DNA from: Lactiplantibacillus paraplantarum
GTDB lineage: Bacteria; Bacillota; Bacilli; Lactobacillales; Lactobacillaceae
NCBI RefSeq assembly: GCF_003641145.1
Contig: NZ_CP032744.1
Span: 1,984,001-2,048,000 of the forward strand
Reading direction: 5' to 3'
Length of the DNA: 64,000 nucleotides
Below are positions 55,990-64,000 of this stretch, piece after piece. Within the stretch, counting starts at the first letter, position 1, and every line of letters starts with the position of its first letter. The notes beneath the pieces are model-generated. The model did no database searches. It was not told the origin of the DNA and saw only the letters and a list, made by a program, of their open reading frames with translations. The translations under genes were made by a program, and so were the position numbers.

Positions 55990-58017
55990 TTAATCGCGAG
56001 CTTCGTGACTATCCTGAATTCGTTTGAACATCCGCTCCATGTCTGAATTCGTAAAATGAACCGTCACGGGTCGTCCATGGGGACAATTGAACGGATTCTC
56101 ACAAGTGGGCAACTTGGCTAACAATGCACGGGCCTGCTGATCATCCAAATGATGGTTCGCCTTGATTGCTCGTTTACAAGACATCATAATGGCCGACTTC
56201 TCTCGGAACTGAGCAACCGTCAACTTATCATCCTGTAAGAGCCAATCAACCATCTCACGAATCGTATCCTCTTCTTGCCCAGCCTTAAACCAAGTCGGGT
56301 GAGCATGCACAATAAAACTATTACCACCGAACGACTCTAAATGAATCCCAAGCGCCGCTAACAACGGTAACTTTTCCTTTATCTTTAAAACATCACTCGT
56401 CGGATAATCCAAAATAATTGGTACTAACAAGTTCTGCTGATCCGCACTAACCTCACCAATTGCTTGCCGGTAATACTCGTAATTGATTCGTTCTTGGCCC
56501 GCATGCTGATCTAAAATATACATGCCATCATCCGCCTCGGCCAATAAATAAGTCCCGTGCATTTGACCTAAGTAACGTAATTGGGGAAAACGTTCCGCAT
56601 CAGTTGCTTCGCTAGTTGGGACTGCCGCTGAGTTACTAGTCACTACCGATTCAGCTTCCTTACCAAACGGTAACGCTGCCGCTTCAGACTGGTAACGCTG
56701 ATCAAAGGTTTTAACTGGCGCCGTCCCCAGTTCGTCACGATGACTAATCATAATTGGCGCCGTGGTACTACTGGCTATCGATTCAGGTACAACCGTTTCG
56801 CTAGTCATTTCGGTATTCGGGGTTGCCGACGTGGCGCTCACCATTGTTGTGGCAGCCGCTGAATGAAGGGTTGCTGCGGCCAGCGACGCTGCAAATTGCT
56901 CAGTCGACGCCGGAGTAGTCTTATCCGCCACCTGATACTGTGACGAAACGGCGTTCAAATCCATCGCTAATTGATCCGTATTTAAATGTTCGCGCCGGTG
57001 ACTACCAAGATTGGTCAATGCCGATGGAATCAAGTTCACATCCACTAACCGGTCCGTAATCGTGGTACTGATCAGCTTAGATAATTCTGATTCCTTACTC
57101 AGTCGTACTTCTTGTTTCGTGGGATGAACATTCACATCCACTAGTAGCGGATCCATCGTTAAGGCAATCACTGCAATCGGATACCGGCCAACCATTAATT
57201 TGGACCCATAGCCCTTGATGACGGCTTTTGTCAACTGCTGATTCTTGATGGCACGACCATTAATCAAGACGGAGATATACTGACGACTTGCCCGTGTCAA
57301 TTCCGGTAAGGCCACAAATCCAGTCAGCTTAAAATCAGTAGTTGCCCCCTGAATGGCAACCATTTTACGGGCATTTTGCACGCCGTAAATACCGGCAATT
57401 ACTTGTTGTAAATCACCGCGACCAGCCGTCTTTAACAGTTCTTTCGCATTATGAACCAGCCGAAATGCGACTGCTGGATAGCTCAGTGCAATGCGATTGA
57501 CCACATCCAAAATATTAGCCAATTCGGTTTGTGGTGATTTTAAATACTTAAGCCGTGCGGGTGTATTAAAGAATAAATCGGTAACTGTAATGTCAGTTCC
57601 TTGTCGCAAGGGTGCTGGTGATTGTTGCAACAGCTTACCACCCCGATAATGAATACTTGTTCCAGTAGTACCAGTACTCGTATTCATCACCACATCCGCC
57701 ACTGAAGCAATACTAGGTAGCGCCTCACCTCGAAAGCCTAAGGAGTGGACGCGAAACAAGTCTTCACGCGACGTAATTTTACTCGTAGCATGCCGTTTAA
57801 AAGCGGTTAAAACATCAGCATCATCAATGCCATCACCATCATCGATAACCCGAATTGACTGAACACCAGACTCTTGAACTAAAATATCGACCTGCGTCGC
57901 ATGCGCATCAACGGCATTCTCAACGAGCTCCTTAACGACCGAGGCGGGCCGCTCCACAACTTCACCCGCAGCGATCTGATCCGCCAACACGGAAGCTAAT
58001 TCATGAATTTTCCCCAT
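55990..58017 (-). CDS. mutL: DNA mismatch repair protein MutL
   Basis: A 675-residue protein. GHKL ATPase at the N-terminus: [39 protein letters not shown]. The C-terminal half has the endonuclease motif [12 protein letters not shown] (about residues 501-512) and [12 protein letters not shown] at the end, so this MutL nicks DNA, as in organisms without MutH. The linker (about 345-465) is very rich in Ala, Thr, Ser and Val. The start is ATG at 58017, 9 nt after AAGGA. Downstream of mutS. Confidence 0.96.
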   Translation of the reverse strand: MGKIHELASVLADQIAAGEVVERPASVVKELVENAVDAHATQVDILVQESGVQSIRVIDDGDGIDDADVLTAFKRHATSKITSREDLFRVHSLGFRGEALPSIASVADVVMNTSTGTTGTSIHYRGGKLLQQSPAPLRQGTDITVTDLFFNTPARLKYLKSPQTELANILDVVNRIALSYPAVAFRLVHNAKELLKTAGRGDLQQVIAGIYGVQNARKMVAIQGATTDFKLTGFVALPELTRASRQYISVLINGRAIKNQQLTKAVIKGYGSKLMVGRYPIAVIALTMDPLLVDVNVHPTKQEVRLSKESELSKLISTTITDRLVDVNLIPSALTNLGSHRREHLNTDQLAMDLNAVSSQYQVADKTTPASTEQFAASLAAATLHSAAATTMVSATSATPNTEMTSETVVPESIASSTTAPIMISHRDELGTAPVKTFDQRYQSEAAALPFGKEAESVVTSNSAAVPTSEATDAERFPQLRYLGQMHGTYLLAEADDGMYILDQHAGQERINYEYYRQAIGEVSADQQNLLVPIILDYPTSDVLKIKEKLPLLAALGIHLESFGGNSFIVHAHPTWFKAGQEEDTIREMVDWLLQDDKLTVAQFREKSAIMMSCKRAIKANHHLDDQQARALLAKLPTCENPFNCPHGRPVTVHFTNSDMERMFKRIQDSHEARD

Positions 58018-58083
58018 TACCATCGGTCCTTTCGTCTAAAATTATTTAGATACCTTTTTTCTAACTCGCAATTCATACGAAAC

Positions 58084-58105
58084 ACAGTCAGTTTAAACTG
58101 ACTGT
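58084..58105. repeat. 22-bp perfect palindrome between mutS and mutL
   Basis: ACAGTCAGTTTAAACTGACTGT with no loop bases, in the 172-bp mutS-mutL gap. Could be a weak terminator or a binding site; T run is short. Confidence 0.75.
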
Positions 58106-58189
58106 TTTCAACTTAAATACTTGTCACATTTCAACAATAATCCATGACAAACATGCCCTTAAAATCGTTATTGCTTTGCAAGTACCGCG

Positions 58190-60880
58190 CTACTTACCTA
58201 ATTTCTGCTGCCATTTATATAACTGATTCATCACATCCATCGGCGTCATCGCCATCAGGTTCAACGTCTTCAATTGTTGTAAGACCTTTTCACCTTTAGC
58301 ATCAGTCATCGCTGGCTCAGCAAATAACGAGAGCTGTTCATCACCGGCTGCAGTTGCCGGTGATTCTGCAACTGGAGTCGCTGACTCAACGGCAACTGAA
58401 TTATTGACCGCTTCATTAGTCACCGTATTCGTTACGTTCACGTCAACACTAGCAACCGCATCACTAGCTGAAATCGAAGCCGCTGTAGTTGAAACCGTGC
58501 TCGTTTGACTTTCTAAACTCGTGAGAATTTTATTGGCCCGCGCCAATAGACTAGTTGGCATCCCAGCCAACTTAGCAACGTGCACCCCGTAAGACTTATC
58601 TGCTGCCCCGGGTTCGACCTTGTGTAAGAAGACCAGTTCACCGTCTTTTTCAGTTGCGCCAACATGCACATTGCGCAACCCCGTCAATTCTTGATCCAAG
58701 GCCGTCAACTCATGATAGTGAGTCGAAAACAACGTCTTAGCATGAATGTGGTTATGCACAAATTCAATAATCGCCTGTGCTAACGCCATCCCATCATAAG
58801 TTGCCGTCCCCCGTCCAATTTCATCAAATAACACCAAACTGTTGGCCGTCGCGTGTTGTAAGGCATTATTAGCTTCTTGCATTTCCACCATAAATGTACT
58901 TTGGCCTGAGATTAGATCGTCAGTTGCACCAATCCGTGTGAAAATTTGGTCAAAAATAGGGAGTTGCGCCGACTTAGCCGGTACAAAACAACCAATTTGG
59001 GCCATGATGACTGTCAAAGCTAACTGCCGCATATACGTACTCTTACCTGACATATTCGGTCCAGTAATTAGTAATACCGTCTCGTCAGGTGCCATCGTCA
59101 CGTTGTTTGGCACGTAACTCTGATTACCCATAACCTTTTCAACAACGGGATGGCGACCATCAACAATTTTTAAGTCATGTGACTTAGTCAATGTTGGTTG
59201 TACGAAATGGTAATCTTCGCTAACAACTGCGAAACTTTGTAAAACATCAATCGCTGCAACCGCCTTAGCTAACGTCTGTAAGCGCTGAATGGCCCCCTTA
59301 ACCGTTTCACGAACCTTCGTGAAGAGTTGGTACTCAAGATCCGTAGAATGGCTCTCAGCTTCTAAAATCAAGCTTTCATGCGATTTCAACTCAGGTGTGC
59401 TAAAACGTTCGGCATTCGTCAACGTTTGTTTCCGTTCATAACGATCCTTTGGCAATTGGGCTAGGTTGGCTTTTGTAACCTCGATATAGTAGCCAAAGAC
59501 CCGGTTAAAACCAATCTTTAGATTTTTAATACCGGTTGTCGCACGCTCTTGGGCCTCTAGTTCTGCGATCCATTTTTTCCCGTTATTCATCGCATCCCGG
59601 TATTGATCGAGCTGTTCATTATAACCATCCTTGATGACCCCACCGTCCGTTACCGACAAGGGTGCGTCTTCAACGATTGCCGCATCAATCAGATCCGCAA
59701 CGTCTTCAACTGGATCCAACTGATTGACTTCCTCGTTAAATACTTGCGTGTCCAATTCCGATAAGATATATCGAATCTTAGGAATCTGACGCAATGACGT
59801 CTTTAATTGAACTAAATCGCGACCATTTACGCTACCAAAGGCAACCCGGCCAGCTAACCGTTCTAAATCATAGACCTTAGTTAATTCTTCTTGTAAGTTG
59901 CTACGTTCAAAATAGTGGTCCAACAAAGTGGCAACCTTACTTTGACGCGTTTCAATATCGTTCTTCACGATCAACGGCCGGTCGATCCACTGTTTCAGTA
60001 GTCGCCCGCCCATCGCCGTTTTGGTTTCATCCAATAACCACAAAAGCGTCCCCTGCTTTTTACCAGTTCGGATCGACTTCATTAGTTCCAAATTATATTT
60101 AGAATTATGATCAAGTTTTAAGAAGTACGATGGTTCATAAGCAATTGCTTTTTGTAGGTGTGCTAGACTCCGCTTTTGGGTTACCGTAATATACATTAAT
60201 AGCCGTTCTACAACTTTTTTTTCCAACTCAACAGTCAAATCCTGGGTCAAATAACTTAGCTCCGCCTGAGGAGTCACGTTATTTTGTTCCGAAACGAGAA
60301 TCCCCAGTGATTTGATCTGTCCACGCAAGTCGTCGCCAACTGAAGCATCGACCACAATTTCCTTGGTTTGCAAACTAGTCAACTCGTTGACCAGCGCATC
60401 ATTGGTCGTTAAAACACTCGTCTTTAATTCCCCTGTCGATAGGTCGGCGTACGCAAAGCCATATTGTTGATTGCTCTGAGTCAATGCAGTCAAGTAGTTA
60501 TTGGTCTTCGCCTGTTCGGCACCACGTTCTAGCGTCGTGCCGGGCGTGACTAATTGGATCACTTCCCGCTTGACCATACCCTTAGCTAATTTGGGATCTT
60601 CCATCTGTTCACAAATGGCTACTTTGTAACCCTTATCAACTAAAATATCAATATAATTTTGCACGGCGCGATGCGGTACCCCACACATTGGAATTGGATT
60701 TTCTGCCGAATGGTTCCGCGTTGTTAACGTCAACTCTAATAACTGGGCACCTTTAATCGCGTCATCAAAAAACATTTCATAAAAATCACCGAGTCGATAA
60801 AATAAAAACGCATCGGGATATTGATTTTTGACTGCAAAATATTGACGCATCATCGGTGTATCTTTCGTTTTTTGTGGCAC
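58190..60880 (-). CDS. mutS: DNA mismatch repair protein MutS
   Basis: An 896-residue mismatch sensor. The N-terminal mismatch-reading FYEMFFDDA motif (Phe near residue 33), core lever domains, and ATPase with Walker [10 protein letters not shown] (about residues 606-614), [12 protein letters not shown] and HYHELT. Between the ATPase and the C-terminal helix lies a Val/Ala/Ser/Thr-rich linker (about 797-845), ending in DEQLSLF, a beta-clamp-binding motif. Start is GTG behind AGTAGGATTAA. It follows ymdB by 28 bp. Confidence 0.97.
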   Translation of the reverse strand: MPQKTKDTPMMRQYFAVKNQYPDAFLFYRLGDFYEMFFDDAIKGAQLLELTLTTRNHSAENPIPMCGVPHRAVQNYIDILVDKGYKVAICEQMEDPKLAKGMVKREVIQLVTPGTTLERGAEQAKTNNYLTALTQSNQQYGFAYADLSTGELKTSVLTTNDALVNELTSLQTKEIVVDASVGDDLRGQIKSLGILVSEQNNVTPQAELSYLTQDLTVELEKKVVERLLMYITVTQKRSLAHLQKAIAYEPSYFLKLDHNSKYNLELMKSIRTGKKQGTLLWLLDETKTAMGGRLLKQWIDRPLIVKNDIETRQSKVATLLDHYFERSNLQEELTKVYDLERLAGRVAFGSVNGRDLVQLKTSLRQIPKIRYILSELDTQVFNEEVNQLDPVEDVADLIDAAIVEDAPLSVTDGGVIKDGYNEQLDQYRDAMNNGKKWIAELEAQERATTGIKNLKIGFNRVFGYYIEVTKANLAQLPKDRYERKQTLTNAERFSTPELKSHESLILEAESHSTDLEYQLFTKVRETVKGAIQRLQTLAKAVAAIDVLQSFAVVSEDYHFVQPTLTKSHDLKIVDGRHPVVEKVMGNQSYVPNNVTMAPDETVLLITGPNMSGKSTYMRQLALTVIMAQIGCFVPAKSAQLPIFDQIFTRIGATDDLISGQSTFMVEMQEANNALQHATANSLVLFDEIGRGTATYDGMALAQAIIEFVHNHIHAKTLFSTHYHELTALDQELTGLRNVHVGATEKDGELVFLHKVEPGAADKSYGVHVAKLAGMPTSLLARANKILTSLESQTSTVSTTAASISASDAVASVDVNVTNTVTNEAVNNSVAVESATPVAESPATAAGDEQLSLFAEPAMTDAKGEKVLQQLKTLNLMAMTPMDVMNQLYKWQQKLGK

Positions 60881-60908
60881 ACTTAATCCTACTTTCTATC
60901 CTTAAATC

Positions 60909-61715
60909 TTAATCGTCAAAATATGGGTGATCCGGATTAATTAAAATCCGGGCAATCTTTTTCGCCCGGCCACTCTGACCATCAATGTCAATCACACAAC
61001 CAGATAACACCGCCGGACTATCCTCTTGCACGTTAAAACGGGTCGGCATTTGTTCTAGGAATCGCTGAATAACGTTCTCCCGGGTCATCCCTAAAATGCC
61101 ATTATACGGTCCCGTGAAGCCAACGTCACTTAAAAAGGCCGTTCCATCGGGTAAGACCCGTTCATCACTTGTCTGCACATGGGTGTGCGTCCCAACCACG
61201 GCACTCACTTGACCATCCAAGTACCAGGCCATTGCCTCTTTTTCACTCGTTGTTTCGGCATGAAAGTCAATGAAAATATTCGGGGTTTCTTCCCGCAACT
61301 GGGTCACTAATGGTTGCACTGTGGTAAAAGGGTCAGCCAAGTTTTGGCCCATAAACACATTACCTTGTAAATTAATTACGGCTAACTTGACCGTATTGAC
61401 CTTCACAATCGTGTACCCAACGCCCGGGGTGGTTGCCGGCGGGAAATTTAATGGTCGAATCAGTTTCTTGGCCCCGTTAATAAAATCAAAGATTTCATTA
61501 TTATCCCAAGTATGATTGCCCATCGTAATAACATCAGCACCTGCCGTCAAGATATCCTTATAAACTTCCTGATTGATACCACGGCCACGGGTGGCATTTT
61601 CCCCATTGACAATGGTAACTTGCGGCTTGTAGCGCCGTTTTAACTTAGGTAAGTACGTGGTAACCGCCGTCTGACCGACGTTGCCCATGACATCCCCAAC
61701 AAATAGAATTCGCAT
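60909..61715 (-). CDS. ymdB: Metallophosphoesterase YmdB (TIGR00282)
   Basis: A 268-residue cytosolic phosphodiesterase. Motifs: ILFVGDVMGNVGQ, VNGENATRGRGIN, ITMGNHTWDN, FIDFHAETTSEK, VVGTHTHVQTSD and FLSDVGFTGPYNG. Bacillus YmdB acts on 2',3'-cyclic AMP and affects biofilm and motility choice, probably by interplay with RNase Y. It follows rny by 122 bp across a terminator-like hairpin. ATG behind AAGGGAG. Confidence 0.94.
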   Translation of the reverse strand: MRILFVGDVMGNVGQTAVTTYLPKLKRRYKPQVTIVNGENATRGRGINQEVYKDILTAGADVITMGNHTWDNNEIFDFINGAKKLIRPLNFPPATTPGVGYTIVKVNTVKLAVINLQGNVFMGQNLADPFTTVQPLVTQLREETPNIFIDFHAETTSEKEAMAWYLDGQVSAVVGTHTHVQTSDERVLPDGTAFLSDVGFTGPYNGILGMTRENVIQRFLEQMPTRFNVQEDSPAVLSGCVIDIDGQSGRAKKIARILINPDHPYFDD

Positions 61716-61795
61716 AGATTGCTCCCTTGTTTAACGTTATACCAATTATTTTAGCATTATTTAGCCCGAAAAACGTGATTGAATTTTACTGACAA

Positions 61796-61829
61796 TTAAA
61801 AAATGAGCTTAGGTCAAGACCTAAACTCA
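61796..61829 (-). terminator. Terminator of rny
   Basis: Reverse strand stem TGAG-TTAGGTC/GACCTAA-CTCA, 2-nt loop TT, then TTTTTTAA. Lies 9 bp after the rny stop. Confidence 0.85.
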
Positions 61830-61837
61830 CTTCCCGG

Positions 61838-63397
61838 TTATTTAGCGTAATCAACTGCTCGAACTTCCCGAATAACCGTAACCTTAATATGACCGGGATA
61901 TTCAAGTTCATTTTCAATCTGCTTTTTAACATCGTGCGCCAAAACAGTTGCCTGTAAATCAGAAATTTCATTTGGCTTAACGATGACCCGAATTTCACGA
62001 CCGGCTTGGATGGCATAACTCTTCTTGACCCCATCCTCATTATTAGCGATCGCTTCTAGCTTTTCGAGCCGATGAATATAATTCTCCAGCGACTCGCTCC
62101 GAGCACCTGGCCGGGCGGCTGAAATCGAATCAGACGTCGCAACCAATACCGCAATGATCGACTTAGCTTCCACATCACCATGATGGGACGCAATCGTGTT
62201 AATCACGACGGGACTCTCTTTGTACTTCGTTGTTAATTCCACGCCAATTTCAACGTGGGATCCTTCGACCTCATGATCGACGGCCTTACCAATATCGTGT
62301 AATAATCCTGCGCGTTTCGCGAGTGTAACATCTTCACCAAGTTCAGCGGCCAACACGCCCGCCAACTTCGCAACTTCAATTGAGTGATTCAAAACATTTT
62401 GACCATAACTGGTCCGATAATTTAACCGACCAACTAGCTTGATTAAATCAGGATGCATCCCATGCAAACCTAAGTCAAAGACGGCTTGTTCACCGGTTTC
62501 ACGGATTTTTTCGTCCATTTCCTTACGTGCTTTTTCAACCATTTCTTCAATCCGAGCTGGATGAATCCGCCCGTCTTGAATCAGTTTTTCAAGCGCGATC
62601 TTTGCGATTTCACGACGAATCGGATCGTAACCACTTAAAACGACGGCTTCTGGCGTGTCATCGATAATTAAATCAATCCCCGTCAAAGTTTCCAACGTTC
62701 GAATGTTACGACCTTCCCGGCCAATAATCCGGCCTTTCATGTCGTCATTCGGCAAAGCAACGACCGATACCGTGGTCTCTGAGACCATATCGGCGGCACT
62801 TTGCTGAATCGCTTGGACAATTAAGTTTTTGGCTTCTTTTTCAGACTGCGCTTTCACTTCGTCCGTATTTTCTTTAATTAATACGGCCCGTTCATGCGTT
62901 AATTGTTCGCGCGTTTGGGTCAAAATCTGTTCGCGAGCTTGTTCTTGTGACAAGGCCGCGACCCGTTCTAACTCAGCTTGACGTTGCGTGATTAGTGAAG
63001 CTGCACTTTGTTGCTGTTGTTCAACACGTTTTTGCTCATTGGCAATTTTATCTTCTTTTTTGCCTAAAGCATCCTCGCGCTTTTCAAAAGTATTCTCTTT
63101 GTGATCTAAAGTTTCTTCACGTTGAAGCAACCGGTCTTCTTGCTTTTGCACTTCATTCCGGCGTTGCTTTAACTCTGTTTCAACTTCAGCCCGGTAACGG
63201 TGACTCTCTTCCTTAGCCTCAAGGACTTTTTCTTTCTTGTGAGTCTCCGCTGCCCGTTTGGCCTCAGAAATAATACCTTCGGCTGTGTTCTTGGCAACGT
63301 CCAATTCTTTTTCATGGACGTTCTTGCGTACATAGTAACCAATCCCATAACCGACAACAATTGCGATGACTGCGAGGATTATACCGAAAACATTCAT
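61838..63397 (-). CDS. rny: Ribonuclease Y
   Basis: A 519-residue membrane-anchored endoribonuclease that starts mRNA decay in Firmicutes. One N-terminal helix (residues 3-20), a long Glu/Lys/Arg coiled coil (about 25-190), a KH domain with [15 protein letters not shown] (about 215-230), and an HD domain with [17 protein letters not shown] (catalytic His-Asp). C-terminal domain ends RAVDYAK. Its own consensus promoter lies at 63487-63515, downstream of recA. ATG behind GGAGGTGG. Confidence 0.98.
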   Translation of the reverse strand: MNVFGIILAVIAIVVGYGIGYYVRKNVHEKELDVAKNTAEGIISEAKRAAETHKKEKVLEAKEESHRYRAEVETELKQRRNEVQKQEDRLLQREETLDHKENTFEKREDALGKKEDKIANEQKRVEQQQQSAASLITQRQAELERVAALSQEQAREQILTQTREQLTHERAVLIKENTDEVKAQSEKEAKNLIVQAIQQSAADMVSETTVSVVALPNDDMKGRIIGREGRNIRTLETLTGIDLIIDDTPEAVVLSGYDPIRREIAKIALEKLIQDGRIHPARIEEMVEKARKEMDEKIRETGEQAVFDLGLHGMHPDLIKLVGRLNYRTSYGQNVLNHSIEVAKLAGVLAAELGEDVTLAKRAGLLHDIGKAVDHEVEGSHVEIGVELTTKYKESPVVINTIASHHGDVEAKSIIAVLVATSDSISAARPGARSESLENYIHRLEKLEAIANNEDGVKKSYAIQAGREIRVIVKPNEISDLQATVLAHDVKKQIENELEYPGHIKVTVIREVRAVDYAK

Positions 63398-63486
63398 GTT
63401 TCCACCTCCGCATCACCAAAATCCAGTTAACATAAAATCAACTACAAATTTTCAGATGTTATATTTTGATTATTTACACACTTGTT

Positions 63487-63515
63487 ATTCTAATGTTAGA
63501 AACGAATAGTGTCAA
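63487..63515 (-). promoter_or_regulatory. Promoter of rny
   Basis: Reverse strand TTGACA (63510-63515), 17-bp spacer, TAGAAT (63487-63492), about 90 bp before the rny start. Confidence 0.88.
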
Positions 63516-63580
63516 CTTAAAGTCTTATGGCAACCGGTCTACCCGTGCTGATTTTGACTCGAAACAAGCCAAATATGTAC

Positions 63581-63616
63581 ATAAAACGTCCAAAATAATT
63601 ATTTTGGACGTTTTAT
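63581..63616 (-). terminator. Terminator of recA
   Basis: Perfect 36-bp palindrome ATAAAACGTCCAAAATAATT and its complement, ten bases after the recA stop, followed by ATGTACAT. A T run lies within the descending arm. Confidence 0.88.
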
Positions 63617-63626
63617 AACTAACTAT

Positions 63627-64000
63627 TTATTTTTCGGTTGGCTGGTCATCAAGTTCTAGCGCTGTCTCAGTAGGTCCCGCTTTGGGTGTCTTACCTTGGC
63701 CCTTGCTAGCACTCTTAGCTGTGGCCTTATCCTTAGCTTGATCATTAGTTTCAGTCGCTTCTTCATCACCAGTTTGGTCCATGCCATACGCGTCCCGAAC
63801 CTTTTGCCGAATTTCCGTCATGATATCAGGATGTTCGTCCAGGTATTTCTTCGCATTTTCACGACCTTGACCAATCCGATCGTCGCCGTATGAATACCAA
63901 GAACCACTCTTCTTCACAATATCCTTTTCAGCAGCCATGTCGACAATTTCACCAGTTTGTGAAATACCATGACCATACATAATATCTACTTCAGCTCGCT
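63627..64000 (-). CDS. recA: Recombinase A, 3' part (start beyond window)
   Basis: The last 123 residues or so of Rec[34 protein letters not shown] and [18 protein letters not shown] are the C-terminal domain of this strand-exchange ATPase; the Walker A region is off the right edge. The last 50 residues are an acidic Thr/Lys/Asp-rich tail, typical for RecA of lactobacilli. It ends at a perfect palindromic terminator and is followed by rny. Confidence 0.97.
   Translation of the reverse strand, partial: RAEVDIMYGHGISQTGEIVDMAAEKDIVKKSGSWYSYGDDRIGQGRENAKKYLDEHPDIMTEIRQKVRDAYGMDQTGDEEATETNDQAKDKATAKSASKGQGKTPKAGPTETALELDDQPTEK

Overview
The window reads as a contiguous piece of a Lactiplantibacillus plantarum-type (Lactobacillaceae) chromosome. 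The basis is recognition of the encoded proteins and gene order: an rRNA operon with a Bacillus-like trailing tRNA cluster, a comG competence operon next to ytxK-ackA, divergent ccpA/pepQ, an acetylase-type diaminopimelate branch (dapH-dapL, which fits a mDAP-type peptidoglycan), and a recA-rny-ymdB-mutS-mutL-ruvAB-queA-tgt-yajC DNA repair and RNA modification block. Nearly everything lies on the minus strand; the exceptions are six single plus-strand genes (DedA protein, pepQ, mscS, yslB and one orphan counted with the divergent promoters they use). I see no prophage, insertion sequence, CRISPR array or biosynthetic island.

Layout. 1-6074: an rRNA operon read right to left, 16S-23S-5S-Val-Lys-5S-Val-Lys-Thr-Gly-Leu-Arg-Pro-Met-Ile2, with a tandemly duplicated 5S/tRNA-Val/tRNA-Lys unit and two strong promoters at 6258-6424. 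6578-13174: an S1-domain/Nudix-like pair, cyclophilin, DedA protein, then lit-yutF-yutD-yunD-like genes and a metallophosphoesterase. 13463-17385: amino acid permease, ackA, ytxK. 17470-21025: a complete comGA-comGG operon for the transformation pseudopilus, with a very short comGG. 21422-24587: ribokinase, YebC, and a small DsrE/TIM-barrel pair of unknown role. 24711-28680: ccpA and pepQ around a cre site, a MerR regulator and the ytxG-ytxH pair. 28870-34309: MscS channel, dapL-dapH-cbpB, then ysnB-rdgB-murI. 34510-39547: yslB, trxA, mutS2-zapA, DUF1292-ruvX-ireB. 39956-42880: alaS behind a T-box leader and a consensus promoter. 42925-51191: cshB-nrnA, dinB, yajC, tgt, queA, ruvB-ruvA, with LexA-type boxes at dinB and ruvA. 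51396-55744: two orphan genes flanking a large YfhO membrane protein. 55990-64000: mutL, mutS, ymdB, rny and the 3' part of recA.

How the genes work together. Replication-repair functions dominate the right half (RuvAB and RuvX on Holliday junctions, MutSL mismatch repair, Pol IV, RecA), joined by queuosine tRNA modification and protein export (Tgt, QueA, YajC). RNA turnover is represented by RNase Y, YmdB, CshB and NrnA. The cell envelope is served by MurI, DapH, DapL, YfhO, ZapA, IreB and Lit. Carbon control comes from CcpA, which sits next to its own cre site. Most of this is conserved Firmicutes housekeeping DNA. I did not find a convincing new multi-gene system; the best leads are a Lit lipoprotein-remodelling enzyme with both catalytic histidines, the duplicated 5S unit, an uncharacterised DsrE/TIM-barrel operon with alternative leader hairpins, a candidate ATT start in ytxK, and two orphan genes beside yfhO.
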